From: Cupriavidus necator | Lineage (GTDB): Bacteria; Pseudomonadota; Gammaproteobacteria; Burkholderiales; Burkholderiaceae | Reading direction: 5' to 3' | DNA: 64,000 bases | Assembly: GCA_022041995.1 (NCBI GenBank) | Contig: CP074381.1 | Coordinates: 2,418,001-2,482,000, forward strand | Shown here: piece after piece, positions 36,073 to 44,748 of the stretch | How positions within the stretch are numbered: the first letter of the stretch is position 1 | Layout of the letters: each line of letters starts with the position of its first letter | The notes under the pieces: generated by a model | The model's input: the letters and a program-made list of their open reading frames with translations, nothing else | Database searches by the model: none | What the model was told of the DNA's origin: nothing | Program-made: the position numbers and the translations under genes

Positions 36073-36196
36073 AAATCTCCTTGAATGCAAAGACTTTAGT
36101 GTCTGCGGGCTGGAAAATCAATAAATCTCCCTGATTGCAAAGATTTTAGCTTCCAAGCGCGGCCCGGCGCGAAAATCTCCTCGTTCACAACGATTT
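36073..36196 (-). promoter_or_regulatory. Three operator-like repeats spaced exactly 50 bp upstream of hipBA
   Basis: Sites at 36073-36096, 36123-36146 and 36173-36196 each have half-sites AAATC and GATTT (GACTT in the first) 14 bases apart. The first two are 24 of 27 bases identical and the third is weaker. The 50-bp period is close to five helical turns, suiting cooperative binding of a HipB dimer on one face. The remainder of the 315-base gap up to 36385 shows no gene. Confidence 0.7.
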
Positions 36197-36385
36197 TGAC
36201 CATGGTTACGGGTTCGACGCACCGATGCCGCTTTTACCGCTTCGCCGGCAAAAAGCCAGACTTATCGATTTAAGAATTCCGCTGGCGGGCTTACGCCGTT
36301 ACCGTTTGTGGCACCAACGTCCCAGCCCGCCGGGCGACAAGGGACACCGCCGCGCCTGCGGCCGGCATAACGAGGAGACGACCTG

Positions 36386-37384
36386 ATGGCATTCCTATTG
36401 CGCCCCGCCTGGGGCCGCCGCGCATGGCTGGCGGCCATGGTCGCCACGGCCGCCGCACCTGCCTTGCCGTCCGGCGCCCGCGCCGAGAGCTGGCCGGCGC
36501 GCCCGATCCAGCTGTTGATCCCCTATCCGCCGGGCGGCAGCGCCGACCTGCTGGCGCGCCCCGCCGCAGCCAGGCTGCAGGAGCGCCTGGGCCAGCCAGT
36601 GGTGCTGGACTACCGCCCCGGCGCCGGCGGCACCATTGCCAGCCAGGCGCTGGCGCGGGCCAAGCCCGACGGCTACACGCTGATCATGGTGCTGGCCGCC
36701 CATGCCATCAATGCCAGCCTCTACCCCAAGCTGCCCTATGACACGCGCAAGGATTTCGCGCCGGTGTCGCTGGTGGCCAACCTGCCGATGATCCTGGCCG
36801 GCAGCCCGTCGCTGCAGGCCACCAATGTGAAGGAGCTGATCGCCGAGGCCAAGGCCGCGCCCGGCAAGCTGACCTTCGCCTCGGCCGGCAACGGCAATAC
36901 CGGCCACCTGGCGGGCGAGTTGTTCGATTCCGTGGCGGGCATCAAGATGACCCACGTGCCCTACAAGGGCAGCGCGCAGGTGGTGACGGCGATGCTGTCG
37001 GGCGAGGTCCAGCTGACCTTCGACAGCATCTCCACGACCCTGCCGCATGTAAAGAGCGGCAAGCTGCGCGCACTGGCCGTGACCGGCAGCCAGCGGGCCG
37101 CGGTCGCGCCCGAGGTGCCGACGCTGGCCGAGGCCGGCGTGCCGGGCATCAGCATCACCGGCTGGTACGCGGTGCTGGCACCGGCCGGCACGCCGCAGCC
37201 GGTGATCGACCGGCTCAGCACCGAAATTGCCACGGTGCTGCGCCAGCCCGAACTGAAGGCCACGCTGGCCGCCAACGGCTATGAGCCGGTGGGCTCGACG
37301 CCCGCCGCGCTGCGCACCCATATCGATGCCGAGATCAACCGCTGGAGCAAGGTGGTGAAGGACTCCGGCGCACAGATCCAGTAA
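36386..37384 (+). CDS. Bug/TctC-family periplasmic solute receptor
   Basis: The 332-aa exported protein has a twin-arginine-like basic N-terminus (RPAWGRRAWL) and a hydrophobic signal segment, cleaved near SGARA/ES. Family motifs IQLLIPYPPGGSADLLAR, VLDYRPGAGGTIASQ and KPDGYTLI are typical of Bug receptors, which are very numerous in Cupriavidus and Bordetella. A GAGGAG Shine-Dalgarno precedes the ATG. It lies 65 bases before the acyl-CoA ligase, so its ligand may be an organic acid used by that enzyme (inference). No TctAB membrane partner is nearby. Confidence 0.9.
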   Translation: MAFLLRPAWGRRAWLAAMVATAAAPALPSGARAESWPARPIQLLIPYPPGGSADLLARPAAARLQERLGQPVVLDYRPGAGGTIASQALARAKPDGYTLIMVLAAHAINASLYPKLPYDTRKDFAPVSLVANLPMILAGSPSLQATNVKELIAEAKAAPGKLTFASAGNGNTGHLAGELFDSVAGIKMTHVPYKGSAQVVTAMLSGEVQLTFDSISTTLPHVKSGKLRALAVTGSQRAAVAPEVPTLAEAGVPGISITGWYAVLAPAGTPQPVIDRLSTEIATVLRQPELKATLAANGYEPVGSTPAALRTHIDAEINRWSKVVKDSGAQIQ

Positions 37385-37449
37385 GTCTGCTTCGATCCAT
37401 CATTGCTTTTCGGGTGCGCCACGCCGGCACCCGCATTCCCTTGCCGAAC

Positions 37450-39000
37450 ATGACCCAACCGACCCCGCTCCAACGCCCCTTCACCACCATGTCCGTGCTC
37501 GTGCGCGAGCACGCCACGCAGCGCCCCGCGCAGCGCGCCCTGATGCATGGCGAGCGCGTGCTCGACTATGCCGGTCTCGATGCCGCCATGGACCGCATTG
37601 CCGCGGCGCTGGCCCGCGACGGCGTGCGCCCCGGCGAAGCCATCGCCATCTGCGCGTCGTCCTCGATCGAATACGCCGCGGTGTACCTGGGCGCGGTGCG
37701 CGCAGGCGTGGTGGTGGCGCCGCTGGCGCCGTCATCCACGCCGGACAGCCTGGCCGGCATGGTTGCCGACGCGGGCGCGCGCATCCTGTTCACGGATGCC
37801 ACCGTGGCCGACGTGCTGCAGCCCGTGCGCGACAGGCTGGCCGCCACGCCCATCGTCACGCTGGACGACAGCGACGCAGGCCAGCCGTACCAGGCCTGGC
37901 TGACACCCGCCGGCACGCCGGTGGCGGAGCCCGGTATCCGCCCGGAGATGCCGCTCAACATCATCTATTCCTCCGGCACCACCGGCACCCCCAAGGGCAT
38001 CGTGCAGTCGCACGGCATGCGTTGGGCCCATGTGTCGCGCGGCGCCGCCACCGGCTACGGCACGCATGCGGTCACGCTGCTGTCGACGCCGCTGTATTCC
38101 AACACCACGCTGGCCAGCTTCTTCCCGACCATCGGCCTGGGCGGCACGGCGATCCTGATGTCCAGGTTCGATGCCGGCCAGTATCTGGCACTGGCGCAGC
38201 AGCATCGCGTCACGCACACCATGCTGGTGCCGGTGCAGTACCAGCGGCTGCTGGCGCATCCGGAGTTCGACCGCCATGACCTGTCGTCCTTCCGGCAGAA
38301 ATTCTGCACCAGCGCGCCATTCAGCCCGGCCCTGAAGGCTGAAGTGCTGCGGCGCTGGCCGGGTGCGCTGACGGAGTTGTACGGCATGACCGAAGGCGGC
38401 GGCGGCTGCCTGCTGTTCGCCGACCAGTTCCCGGACAAGCTGCATACCGTCGGGCGCCCCGCCACCGGCGCCGACGTTCGCATCATCGACGACGAGGGCC
38501 GCGAGCTGCCGCCCGGCAGCACCGGCGAAGTGGTGGGCCGCTCGGCCGCGATGATGAACGGCTACCACAACCAGCCCGGGAAGACGGCCGAGACCGAATG
38601 GCACGACGCGCAGGGCCAGCGCTTTATCCGCACCGGCGATATCGGCCGCTTTGACGAAGACGGCTTCCTGGTGCTGATGGACCGCAAGAAGGACATGATC
38701 ATCTCCGGCGGCTTCAACATCTACCCAAGCGATCTCGAGGCAGTGGTGCGCGAACACCCGGCGGTGGCCGACGTGTCGGTGGTGGGCGTGCCGTCGGAGC
38801 GCTGGGGCGAGACCCCGGTGGCCTTTGTCGCGCTGCGCCCCGGCGGCGGCGCCACGGCGCAGGACGTGCTGGCCTGGGCCAACGAGCACCTGGGCAAGAC
38901 CCAGCGGCTGGCCGCGATCCATGAGGTGGAGAGCCTGCCGCGCAGCGCCATCGGCAAGGTGCTCAAGCGCGAACTGCGCGACCGCATTAGCGGCGCCTGA
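37450..39000 (+). CDS. Class I adenylate-forming acyl/aryl-CoA ligase
   Basis: The 516-aa enzyme activates a carboxylic acid with ATP and CoA. The P-loop is IIYSSGTTGTPKG near residue 175 and the adenylate motif ELYGMTEGG is near 313. The hinge region is IRTGDIGRFDEDGFLVLMDR, and the catalytic lysine lies in LPRSAIGKVLKREL near the C-terminus. It is followed by tRNA-Val. The substrate cannot be read from the sequence; an aromatic or medium-chain acid is plausible. Confidence 0.88.
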   Translation: MTQPTPLQRPFTTMSVLVREHATQRPAQRALMHGERVLDYAGLDAAMDRIAAALARDGVRPGEAIAICASSSIEYAAVYLGAVRAGVVVAPLAPSSTPDSLAGMVADAGARILFTDATVADVLQPVRDRLAATPIVTLDDSDAGQPYQAWLTPAGTPVAEPGIRPEMPLNIIYSSGTTGTPKGIVQSHGMRWAHVSRGAATGYGTHAVTLLSTPLYSNTTLASFFPTIGLGGTAILMSRFDAGQYLALAQQHRVTHTMLVPVQYQRLLAHPEFDRHDLSSFRQKFCTSAPFSPALKAEVLRRWPGALTELYGMTEGGGGCLLFADQFPDKLHTVGRPATGADVRIIDDEGRELPPGSTGEVVGRSAAMMNGYHNQPGKTAETEWHDAQGQRFIRTGDIGRFDEDGFLVLMDRKKDMIISGGFNIYPSDLEAVVREHPAVADVSVVGVPSERWGETPVAFVALRPGGGATAQDVLAWANEHLGKTQRLAAIHEVESLPRSAIGKVLKRELRDRISGA

Positions 39001-39056
39001 CGCGCTGCGCACGGCACACGCACACAGGCATCCACGCAAAAAGTTCGTGGGGGTGC

Positions 39057-39085
39057 TTGCGCAATCGAAAACGCGTCTCTATAAT
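39057..39085 (+). promoter_or_regulatory. tRNA-Val promoter
   Basis: TTGCGC (39057-39062) and a perfect TATAAT (39080-39085) are 17 bases apart. A GC-rich discriminator (TCGCGCC) follows, typical of stable RNA promoters under stringent control. Confidence 0.8.
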
Positions 39086-39098
39086 TCGCGCCTTCGCT

Positions 39099-39175
39099 AG
39101 GCTCGTAGCTCAGCTGGTTAGAGCACCACCTTGACATGGTGGGGGTCGTTGGTTCGAGTCCAATCGAGCCTACCA
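39099..39175 (+). tRNA. tRNA-Val (anticodon GAC)
   Basis: The 77-base cloverleaf has a 7-bp acceptor stem (AGGCTCG / CGAGCCT) and a D arm GCTC/GAGC. The anticodon arm is CCACC-TTGACAT-GGTGG with anticodon GAC, and the T arm is TTGGTTCGAGTCCAA. The CCA end is encoded. It stands alone between two converging catabolic operons. Confidence 0.96.
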
Positions 39176-39239
39176 ACGCACAACGGAACACGGACGGTAC
39201 GCATCGCGCACCGTCCGTTTTTCTTTGCCGGCGCCGGTT

Positions 39240-40388
39240 TCAGGTGCCGATACCGAACTCCGCCAGCACCGCTTCGGTATGCTGGCCCAGCACCGGCGCA
39301 TTCCCTGCCGGCCGCTCCGATCCTGCCATGCCTGGCAGGTTGGCCCACGGCACTTCGCCGATCCCTGCCAGCGGCAGCCGCCCGAACACGCCCGCCTGCG
39401 CGCATTGCGCGCTCTCCAGCAGGTCGCGCGCATGGCCCACGCGCGCGAACAGCACATCTTGCTCGGTCAGCAACGCCTCCCAGTGCGCCAGCGGCTGTGC
39501 GGCAATGGCCTGCGCCACGCGCCGGCCCAGCTCCGCCGCGCGCGGCAAACGGCCGGCGCTGGTGTGCAGCGCCGGATCGGCCAGCCAGTCGTCGAAGCCC
39601 AGCAGCCTTGCCAGGCGCACGAACATGGCGTCGTTGAGCATGCTCAGGTACAGCCGGCCATCGGCCGCCTCGAACAGCCCGGTCGGCGCGTTGGCCACGG
39701 CCAGCTCCGCGTCGGGGAACATGGCGTGGTCCACCATCAGGTAAGACTGCAATGCGGCGCTGGTCTCCAGCAGCGACAGCCGCACATGCCGGCCGCGGCC
39801 GTGGCGCGCCGCCTTGTACAACGCTGCCGACGCATGCTGGGCTGCATAGAGCCCGGTGCTCAGGTCGACCATGTAGAAGGCAATGCGCCGCGGCTGCCCG
39901 GCGGCGTCGCGGTTCAGGTGCATCAGCCCGCTGAAGGCCTGCATGGTGGTGTCCACGGCCGGCATGTTCGCCATCGGACCGGCATGGCCGTAGCCCGAGA
40001 TCGAGACATAGACCAGCGCCGGGTTGCGCGCGGCCAGGGCCTCATAGCCAACCCCCATGCGTTCGGCCACGCCGGGGCGGAAGTTCTGGATCACCACGTC
40101 GGCCTGCTCTGCCAGGCTGGCGATGGCGGCCCGGCCACTGTCGCTGCGCGCGTCAAGCAGCACGCTCTCCTTGCCCGCGTTGCAGGCGACCGCGATCGCG
40201 GTCTGGCCCGCCCGGATGCGCCCCATCTGCCGCGACCAGTCGCCGCCCGGCGGCTCCACCTTGATCACGCGCGCGCCCTGCTGGCGCAGGATCAGTCCGC
40301 AGTACGGGCCCGCGATGCCCTGGCTCAAGTCCAGCACGGTCAGGCCATCGAGCATGGCATCGTCCATCGCCGCTTGTGCGTGGTGCAT
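39240..40388 (-). CDS. CaiB/BaiF-family CoA transferase (class III)
   Basis: The 382-aa protein has the family N-terminus LDGLTVLDLSQGIAGPYCG, the IKVEPPGGDWSRQMG motif and the catalytic Asp in MPAVDTTMQ near residue 145. Such enzymes move CoA between organic acids. It is the last gene of the Bug-oxidoreductase-CaiB operon, 13 bases after the oxidoreductase. The substrate is unknown. Confidence 0.9.
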   Translation of the reverse strand: MHHAQAAMDDAMLDGLTVLDLSQGIAGPYCGLILRQQGARVIKVEPPGGDWSRQMGRIRAGQTAIAVACNAGKESVLLDARSDSGRAAIASLAEQADVVIQNFRPGVAERMGVGYEALAARNPALVYVSISGYGHAGPMANMPAVDTTMQAFSGLMHLNRDAAGQPRRIAFYMVDLSTGLYAAQHASAALYKAARHGRGRHVRLSLLETSAALQSYLMVDHAMFPDAELAVANAPTGLFEAADGRLYLSMLNDAMFVRLARLLGFDDWLADPALHTSAGRLPRAAELGRRVAQAIAAQPLAHWEALLTEQDVLFARVGHARDLLESAQCAQAGVFGRLPLAGIGEVPWANLPGMAGSERPAGNAPVLGQHTEAVLAEFGIGT

Positions 40389-40401
40389 TGGTTCGCTCCA
40401 T

Positions 40402-41429
40402 TCAGATATCCAGCATGACCTTGCCGATGGCGCGGCGCGACATGGTGGTGTCGACCGCGTTCAGCCAGTCGCTCAACGGGAAGTGCTGCAGCACCGGCGG
40501 CGCCAGCCTGCCGCTGGCTGCCGCCTGCATGATCTCGCCCACCATGGCCTGCACCCGAGGTGCAAAGCGCCGGCGTTCGTCGGTCAGGCCCCAGCCGATG
40601 TAGTAGCCATAGTTGAAGCCGATCAGCGCCAGGTTTTTCACCAGCAGCAGGTTGGCAGGCACCTCCGGGATGCGCCCGCTGGCATAGCCGATCGACAGCA
40701 GCCGCGCACCGGGCGCGGCACAACGCAGCGAAGCGTCAAAGAGATCGCCGCCGACCGGGTCGAACACCACGTCGGCCCCGCCCCCGGACACAGCGCCTTG
40801 ACCGATGCAGCCAGCGTGGCCGCGTCGGACGGCAACGCATGCGCCGCGCCATTGCGCAGCGCCGCCTCGCGCTTGGCCTCCGTACTGGCCGTGGCGATCA
40901 CGCGCGCGCCCATGAGGCGGCCGACCTGCACCGCGGCCGTGCCGAGCGCGCCGCTGGCGCCATGGACCAGCATGGTGTCGCCGGGCTGCAGTGCGGCCCG
41001 CCAGGCCAGCGCGCCCCAGACCGTGCCGTAGGTGACGGGCAGCGCGGCTGCGTGCGCCAGGTCCAGACCCTCAGGGACCGGGTAGACCGTATCGGCGGCC
41101 GCTACCACCTCCTCGGCAAAGCCGCCCCAGTCCAGCGCCGCGGCCACGCGCTGGCCCGGGCGCAGTTGCGTGACGCCGGCCGCCACTTCGATGATTTCGC
41201 CCGCGGCCTCGGTGCCGGGCGTGAACGGCAGCGGCGGCTTGCGCTGGTACTTGCCGGACACGAACAGGCTCAGCGCAAACCCCACGCCAGCGTGCCGCAC
41301 GCGGATGCGCACCTGGCCGGGCGCCAGCGGCCGGCGCGGGATGCGTTGCAGCGCCAGCTCGCTCCAGTGGCACCAGCGGGAACAGACCAGCCCCAGGTAA
41401 TCGTCTGCTTGCATCGCCAATCCTGTCAT
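40402..41429 (-). pseudogene. Zinc-independent quinone oxidoreductase (MDR family), frame broken
   Basis: The N-terminal part has the MDR GroES-like fold (LAPGQVRIRVRHAGVGFALSL, PGTEAAGEIIEVAAG). The NADP-binding motif is VHGASGALGTAAVQVGRLMG. After KALCPG the frame is wrong. Adding one G (minus strand) to the five-base run at 40781-40785 restores CPGGGADVVFDPVGGD and the C-terminus ending at 40402, 342 aa in total. The start at 41429 overlaps the Bug stop as ATGA. This is the third break at a five-C tract in the window, so a sequence error is likely. Confidence 0.82.
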
Positions 41430-42424
41430 TCGAGCGTGATGCCGACATCGCTGATGATGCGGCGCCATTTGTCGCGGTCGTTTTTCATGACCGTGGCGAA
41501 GGCCTCCGGCGTGCCGCCGATCGGCACCAGGTTCAGGTCCTGCATCTTCTTCGCGATCTCCGGCAGGCGCACGATGCGCGCCACCTCGCGCGACAAGGCA
41601 TCGACCCGCGCCTTGGGCACGCCGGCCGGGAACAGCAGGCCCATCCACGCATCCGGCTCGAAGCCCTGGTAGCCAGATTCGCGGAAGGTCGGCACCTTCG
41701 GCAGCAAGGCCGAGCGCTCCGTGCCTGCGATCGCCACCGGCACCAGCTTGCCACCCTGCAGCAGCGGCATGGCCGTGCCTACGGCAATAAAGCCCAGCTT
41801 CACATGGCCGGCCGCCAGGTCGGTAGCCAGCGGCGCGCCGCCCTTGTAGGCAACGTGCTCCGCCTGCAGGCCGGCATCGCGCTTGAGCAGCTCGCCCAAA
41901 ATATGGCCGGTCGTGCCGGCGCCATAGGAGCCGTACGGGTACTTGCCGGGATTGGCCTTGAGCAGCGCCACCACCTCCGGCAGCGTGCGCGCCGGGAAGT
42001 CCGGCGACACCGCCAGGATGGTCGACGAGACCGCCACCTCGCTCACCGGCGCGAAGTCCGTGATCGGGTCATAGCCGATGCCGCGGTACAGCGACGGGTT
42101 CTGCACGTGCGCGGTGAAGGTCAGCAGCACGGTGTAGCCGTCCTTCGCGGCCCTGGCCACGTATTTGGTCCCCGTGGTGGCGCCCGCGCCGGGCTTGTTG
42201 TCGACGATGACCGGCTGGCCCCAGCTTTTGGTCAGCTCTTGCCCGATCAGCCGCGCCACGGCGTCGTTCACGTTGCCCGCCACCGATGGCACTACGATGG
42301 TCAGCGGCCGCGACGGGTAAGGCTCGGCAGAGGCGGGATCGGCGGCGGCCGCAGGAATGGCCGCCAGCAGCATGGCGGCCACGGCGGCCACGGCGGCGCG
42401 CAGCCGTGCGCAACGGTGTTGCAT
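41426..42424 (-). CDS. Bug/TctC-family periplasmic solute receptor
   Basis: The 332-aa protein starts at 42424 behind an AGGAGA Shine-Dalgarno. It has a signal peptide (MQHRCARLRAAVAAVAAMLL, cleaved near AAAADP) and the motifs SRPLTIVVPSVAG, VIVDNKPGAGATTGT and AKDGYTVLL. It heads the leftward operon with the oxidoreductase and CaiB and is divergent from the lysR gene. It probably binds the acid handled by these enzymes. Confidence 0.9.
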   Translation of the reverse strand: MQHRCARLRAAVAAVAAMLLAAIPAAAADPASAEPYPSRPLTIVVPSVAGNVNDAVARLIGQELTKSWGQPVIVDNKPGAGATTGTKYVARAAKDGYTVLLTFTAHVQNPSLYRGIGYDPITDFAPVSEVAVSSTILAVSPDFPARTLPEVVALLKANPGKYPYGSYGAGTTGHILGELLKRDAGLQAEHVAYKGGAPLATDLAAGHVKLGFIAVGTAMPLLQGGKLVPVAIAGTERSALLPKVPTFRESGYQGFEPDAWMGLLFPAGVPKARVDALSREVARIVRLPEIAKKMQDLNLVPIGGTPEAFATVMKNDRDKWRRIISDVGITLE

Positions 42425-42607
42425 CGTTTGTCTCCTGTGCTGGCTCCCTTCTGTGGTGCCGCAGGTGCGGCGCGCGAGGGATGCAATGCAGTCTAGGCCA
42501 GCGCCCGGGCCGGCGTGATTCCCGCGCGGCGCCGGCCAAGTCCTGCCGGGCATGGCGCAGTGCCGCATTGCCCTACCCCGGGAAATCCCTCATCCCCAGC
42601 CCGCGCT

Positions 42608-42811
42608 TCGCTGGCGTCCAAGCTGGTCGGGGCGCTGGTCAAGCGCGACCTGGTGCAGCGCGAGATCAGCACGGAAGACGCGCGCCAGGTGTGCCTGTTC
42701 CTGACCGAGGCCGGCGTCGACCTGGTGCGGCGCGCCGAGCCGCTCGGCATCGAGCTGGAAGCGGGGTTCCTGCACTGCCTGACGCCAGCCCGAGCCGCAG
42801 TAAGACCCGCG
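42608..42811 (+). pseudogene. Remnant of a MarR-family regulator
   Basis: The stretch coding SKLVGALVKRDLVQREIST followed by EDARQVCLFLTEAGVDLV resembles the recognition helix, wing (D-x-R motif) and following helix of MarR proteins. The first half of such a gene, with a start codon and dimer helix, is missing. It lies in the 450-base gap 42425-42874 between the Bug operon and lysR. It looks like a decayed older regulator of this cluster. The rest of the gap shows no gene. Confidence 0.5.
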
Positions 42812-42874
42812 TGACCGGAGCAGGTGGCGCGGCGCTACAATGGCCCGCACCTCCCCAGCGCCGTCACGCCCCCA

Positions 42875-43774
42875 ATGCGATTCGAGGATTTAGAAGCCTT
42901 CCTGGTTGTCATCGAACAGGGCAACCTGCACCGCGCCGCCGACACCCTGGCCATGACCCAGTCCGGCCTGTCCAAGACGCTGGCGCGGCTGGAAGGCGAA
43001 GCCGGCATGCCTTTGTTCGAGCGTACCCCGCGCGGACTGGTGCCGACCAGCGTGGGCCGCACCCTGGCCGCCCATGCACGCCGGATCTCGCTGGCCGCGG
43101 GCGACATGCGCAACGAACTGGCCGAGCAACGCGCGGCGCGCGCCGGCACGGTGCGCCTGGGCGCCATCCCCTACCTGCTGCCGTCGCTGCTGTCGCCGCT
43201 GCTGGCCCGCTTCTTCCTGAGCCGGCCGCTGGCCACGTTCTCGATCGAGACCCACCTGAGCGCGCGCCTGATGGCGATGCTGCACAACGGCGAAGCCGAC
43301 CTGATCCTGGCCGCTCGCCCGTCCACCCTGCCGCCGGACATCGCCTGGCTGCCGCTCGGGCCGCTCAGCATGCAGATCGTGTCCCGCAGCGCGCATCCGC
43401 GCCGCGAGAGCTTCCGCACGCTGGCCGACCTGAGCGGCGAGCGCTGGGTGGTGCCGGCCAGCTCGCTCTACCTGCGCCAGTGGCTGGAGGAACGGTTTAC
43501 CTCGGTCGGGCTGCCGCCGCCGCGCGTGGCGGTGGAAAGCACGGCGTCGCCGGTGGCCTTCGGCGAGCTGCTGCGGCATTCTGACCTGCTTGGCATCATG
43601 CCGCCGCGCATGCTGCGCCAGGCCGAGGGCCAGGGGCTGGCCGCGATCGAGGCGCCGGGCATGTCGTGGCAGCATGAGCTGGCCGTGCTGTGGCGCGCCG
43701 ATGGCTACCTGTCGCCGATCTGCCAGGACTTCCGCGATGCGGTGGTGACGTGGTGCGAAGAAATGGAGTTGTGA
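42875..43774 (+). CDS. LysR-family transcriptional regulator
   Basis: The 299-aa protein starts at the ATG at 42875 with MRFEDLEAFLVVIEQGNLHR. The winged helix is AADTLAMTQSGLSKTLARLE, and a substrate-binding domain covers about residues 90-295. LysR proteins usually control the divergent operon, here Bug-oxidoreductase-CaiB. It converges with the CdsA-type gene 11 bases downstream. Confidence 0.9.
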   Translation: MRFEDLEAFLVVIEQGNLHRAADTLAMTQSGLSKTLARLEGEAGMPLFERTPRGLVPTSVGRTLAAHARRISLAAGDMRNELAEQRAARAGTVRLGAIPYLLPSLLSPLLARFFLSRPLATFSIETHLSARLMAMLHNGEADLILAARPSTLPPDIAWLPLGPLSMQIVSRSAHPRRESFRTLADLSGERWVVPASSLYLRQWLEERFTSVGLPPPRVAVESTASPVAFGELLRHSDLLGIMPPRMLRQAEGQGLAAIEAPGMSWQHELAVLWRADGYLSPICQDFRDAVVTWCEEMEL

Positions 43775-43785
43775 GTGCCGGGGTC

Positions 43786-44748
43786 TCAGGGCACCCACCA
43801 GTAGCGCGTGATATGGAAGAACACCGGCGCCGCGAACACCACTGAATCCAGCCGGTCCAGCATGCCGCCGTGGCCCTGGATCATGTGGCCCCAGTCCTTG
43901 ATGCCGCGGTCGCGCTTGATCGCCGACATCACCAACCCGCCCAGGAAGCCCATCAGCGCAATCACCAGCGCAATCGCGCCGGCCTGCCACGGCGAGAACG
44001 GCGTGATCCACCACAGCGCCGCGCCCAGCGCGGTGGCGCTGGCCACGCCGCCGACAAACCCCTCGACGGTCTTGGACGGCGACAGCAGCGGCGCGATCTT
44101 GTGCCTGCCGCACAACTTGCCCCACACGTACTGCAGCACGTCGCTGCCCTGCACCACGATCACCAGGAAGGCGATCAGCAGCAGGTTGCGGCCTTCGAAG
44201 CCCGGGATCGGCAGCGTCAGCAGTGCCGGCACATGCGAGATGCAGAACACGCAGACCATCACCGCCCACTGCACCCCGGCGCAGCGCTCCAGGAAGCGCG
44301 TGGTCTCGGACGACAGCGCCGCCAGGATCGGCAGGATCAGGAAGGCATAGACCGGGATCAGGATCGAGAACATGCCGTACCAGCCGATATAGACCAGCAC
44401 GTACTGCAGCGGCAGGAACACGAAGAAGGCGGCGACGATGGCGTGATGGTCGCCGCGCCGCGTGGTGATGATGGTAACGAACTCGCGCAGCGCGAAGAAC
44501 GACAGCAGCCAGAACAGCACGATCACCGCGGTGCGCCCCAGCGCAAAGGCCACGCCCATGATGCCGATCATCCACCACCAGGCCCAGACGCGCTGCGCCA
44601 GGTTGTCGATCACCGCGTGCTGGCCGCCGCCGGCCACCCGCCAGCGCAGCAGCGCGGTCACGGTGGAGGCCAGCAGCAGCACGCCGAACAGGCCGCCGAA
44701 CAACAGCCAGGTCTCGGGGCTCCAGTGCAAAGTGGGCATGGCGGTCAT
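43786..44748 (-). CDS. ynbB: YnbB-like second CdsA-type cytidylyltransferase
   Basis: The 320-aa protein has about eight membrane helices and the complete CDP-diglyceride synthase signature near the C-terminus (SAIKRDRGIKDWGHMI, then GHGGMLDRLD). It is a paralogue of CdsA at 6912-7733, longer at the N-terminus, and matches E. coli YnbB in layout. It should make a CDP-lipid for the YnbA-like transferase of the same operon (inference). Its ATG overlaps the acyltransferase stop as ATGA; it is the last gene of the operon. Confidence 0.85.
   Translation of the reverse strand: MTAMPTLHWSPETWLLFGGLFGVLLLASTVTALLRWRVAGGGQHAVIDNLAQRVWAWWWMIGIMGVAFALGRTAVIVLFWLLSFFALREFVTIITTRRGDHHAIVAAFFVFLPLQYVLVYIGWYGMFSILIPVYAFLILPILAALSSETTRFLERCAGVQWAVMVCVFCISHVPALLTLPIPGFEGRNLLLIAFLVIVVQGSDVLQYVWGKLCGRHKIAPLLSPSKTVEGFVGGVASATALGAALWWITPFSPWQAGAIALVIALMGFLGGLVMSAIKRDRGIKDWGHMIQGHGGMLDRLDSVVFAAPVFFHITRYWWVP

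Noticed and set aside
36073..36196. Regularly spaced repeats resembling a tiny CRISPR array
   Set aside because: Only three degenerate palindromic copies exist, no cas genes are near, and they sit exactly upstream of a hipB gene.
39099..39175. tRNA-Val as an attachment site of an integrated island
   Set aside because: No repeat of the tRNA 3' end, integrase or phage gene was seen within the window.
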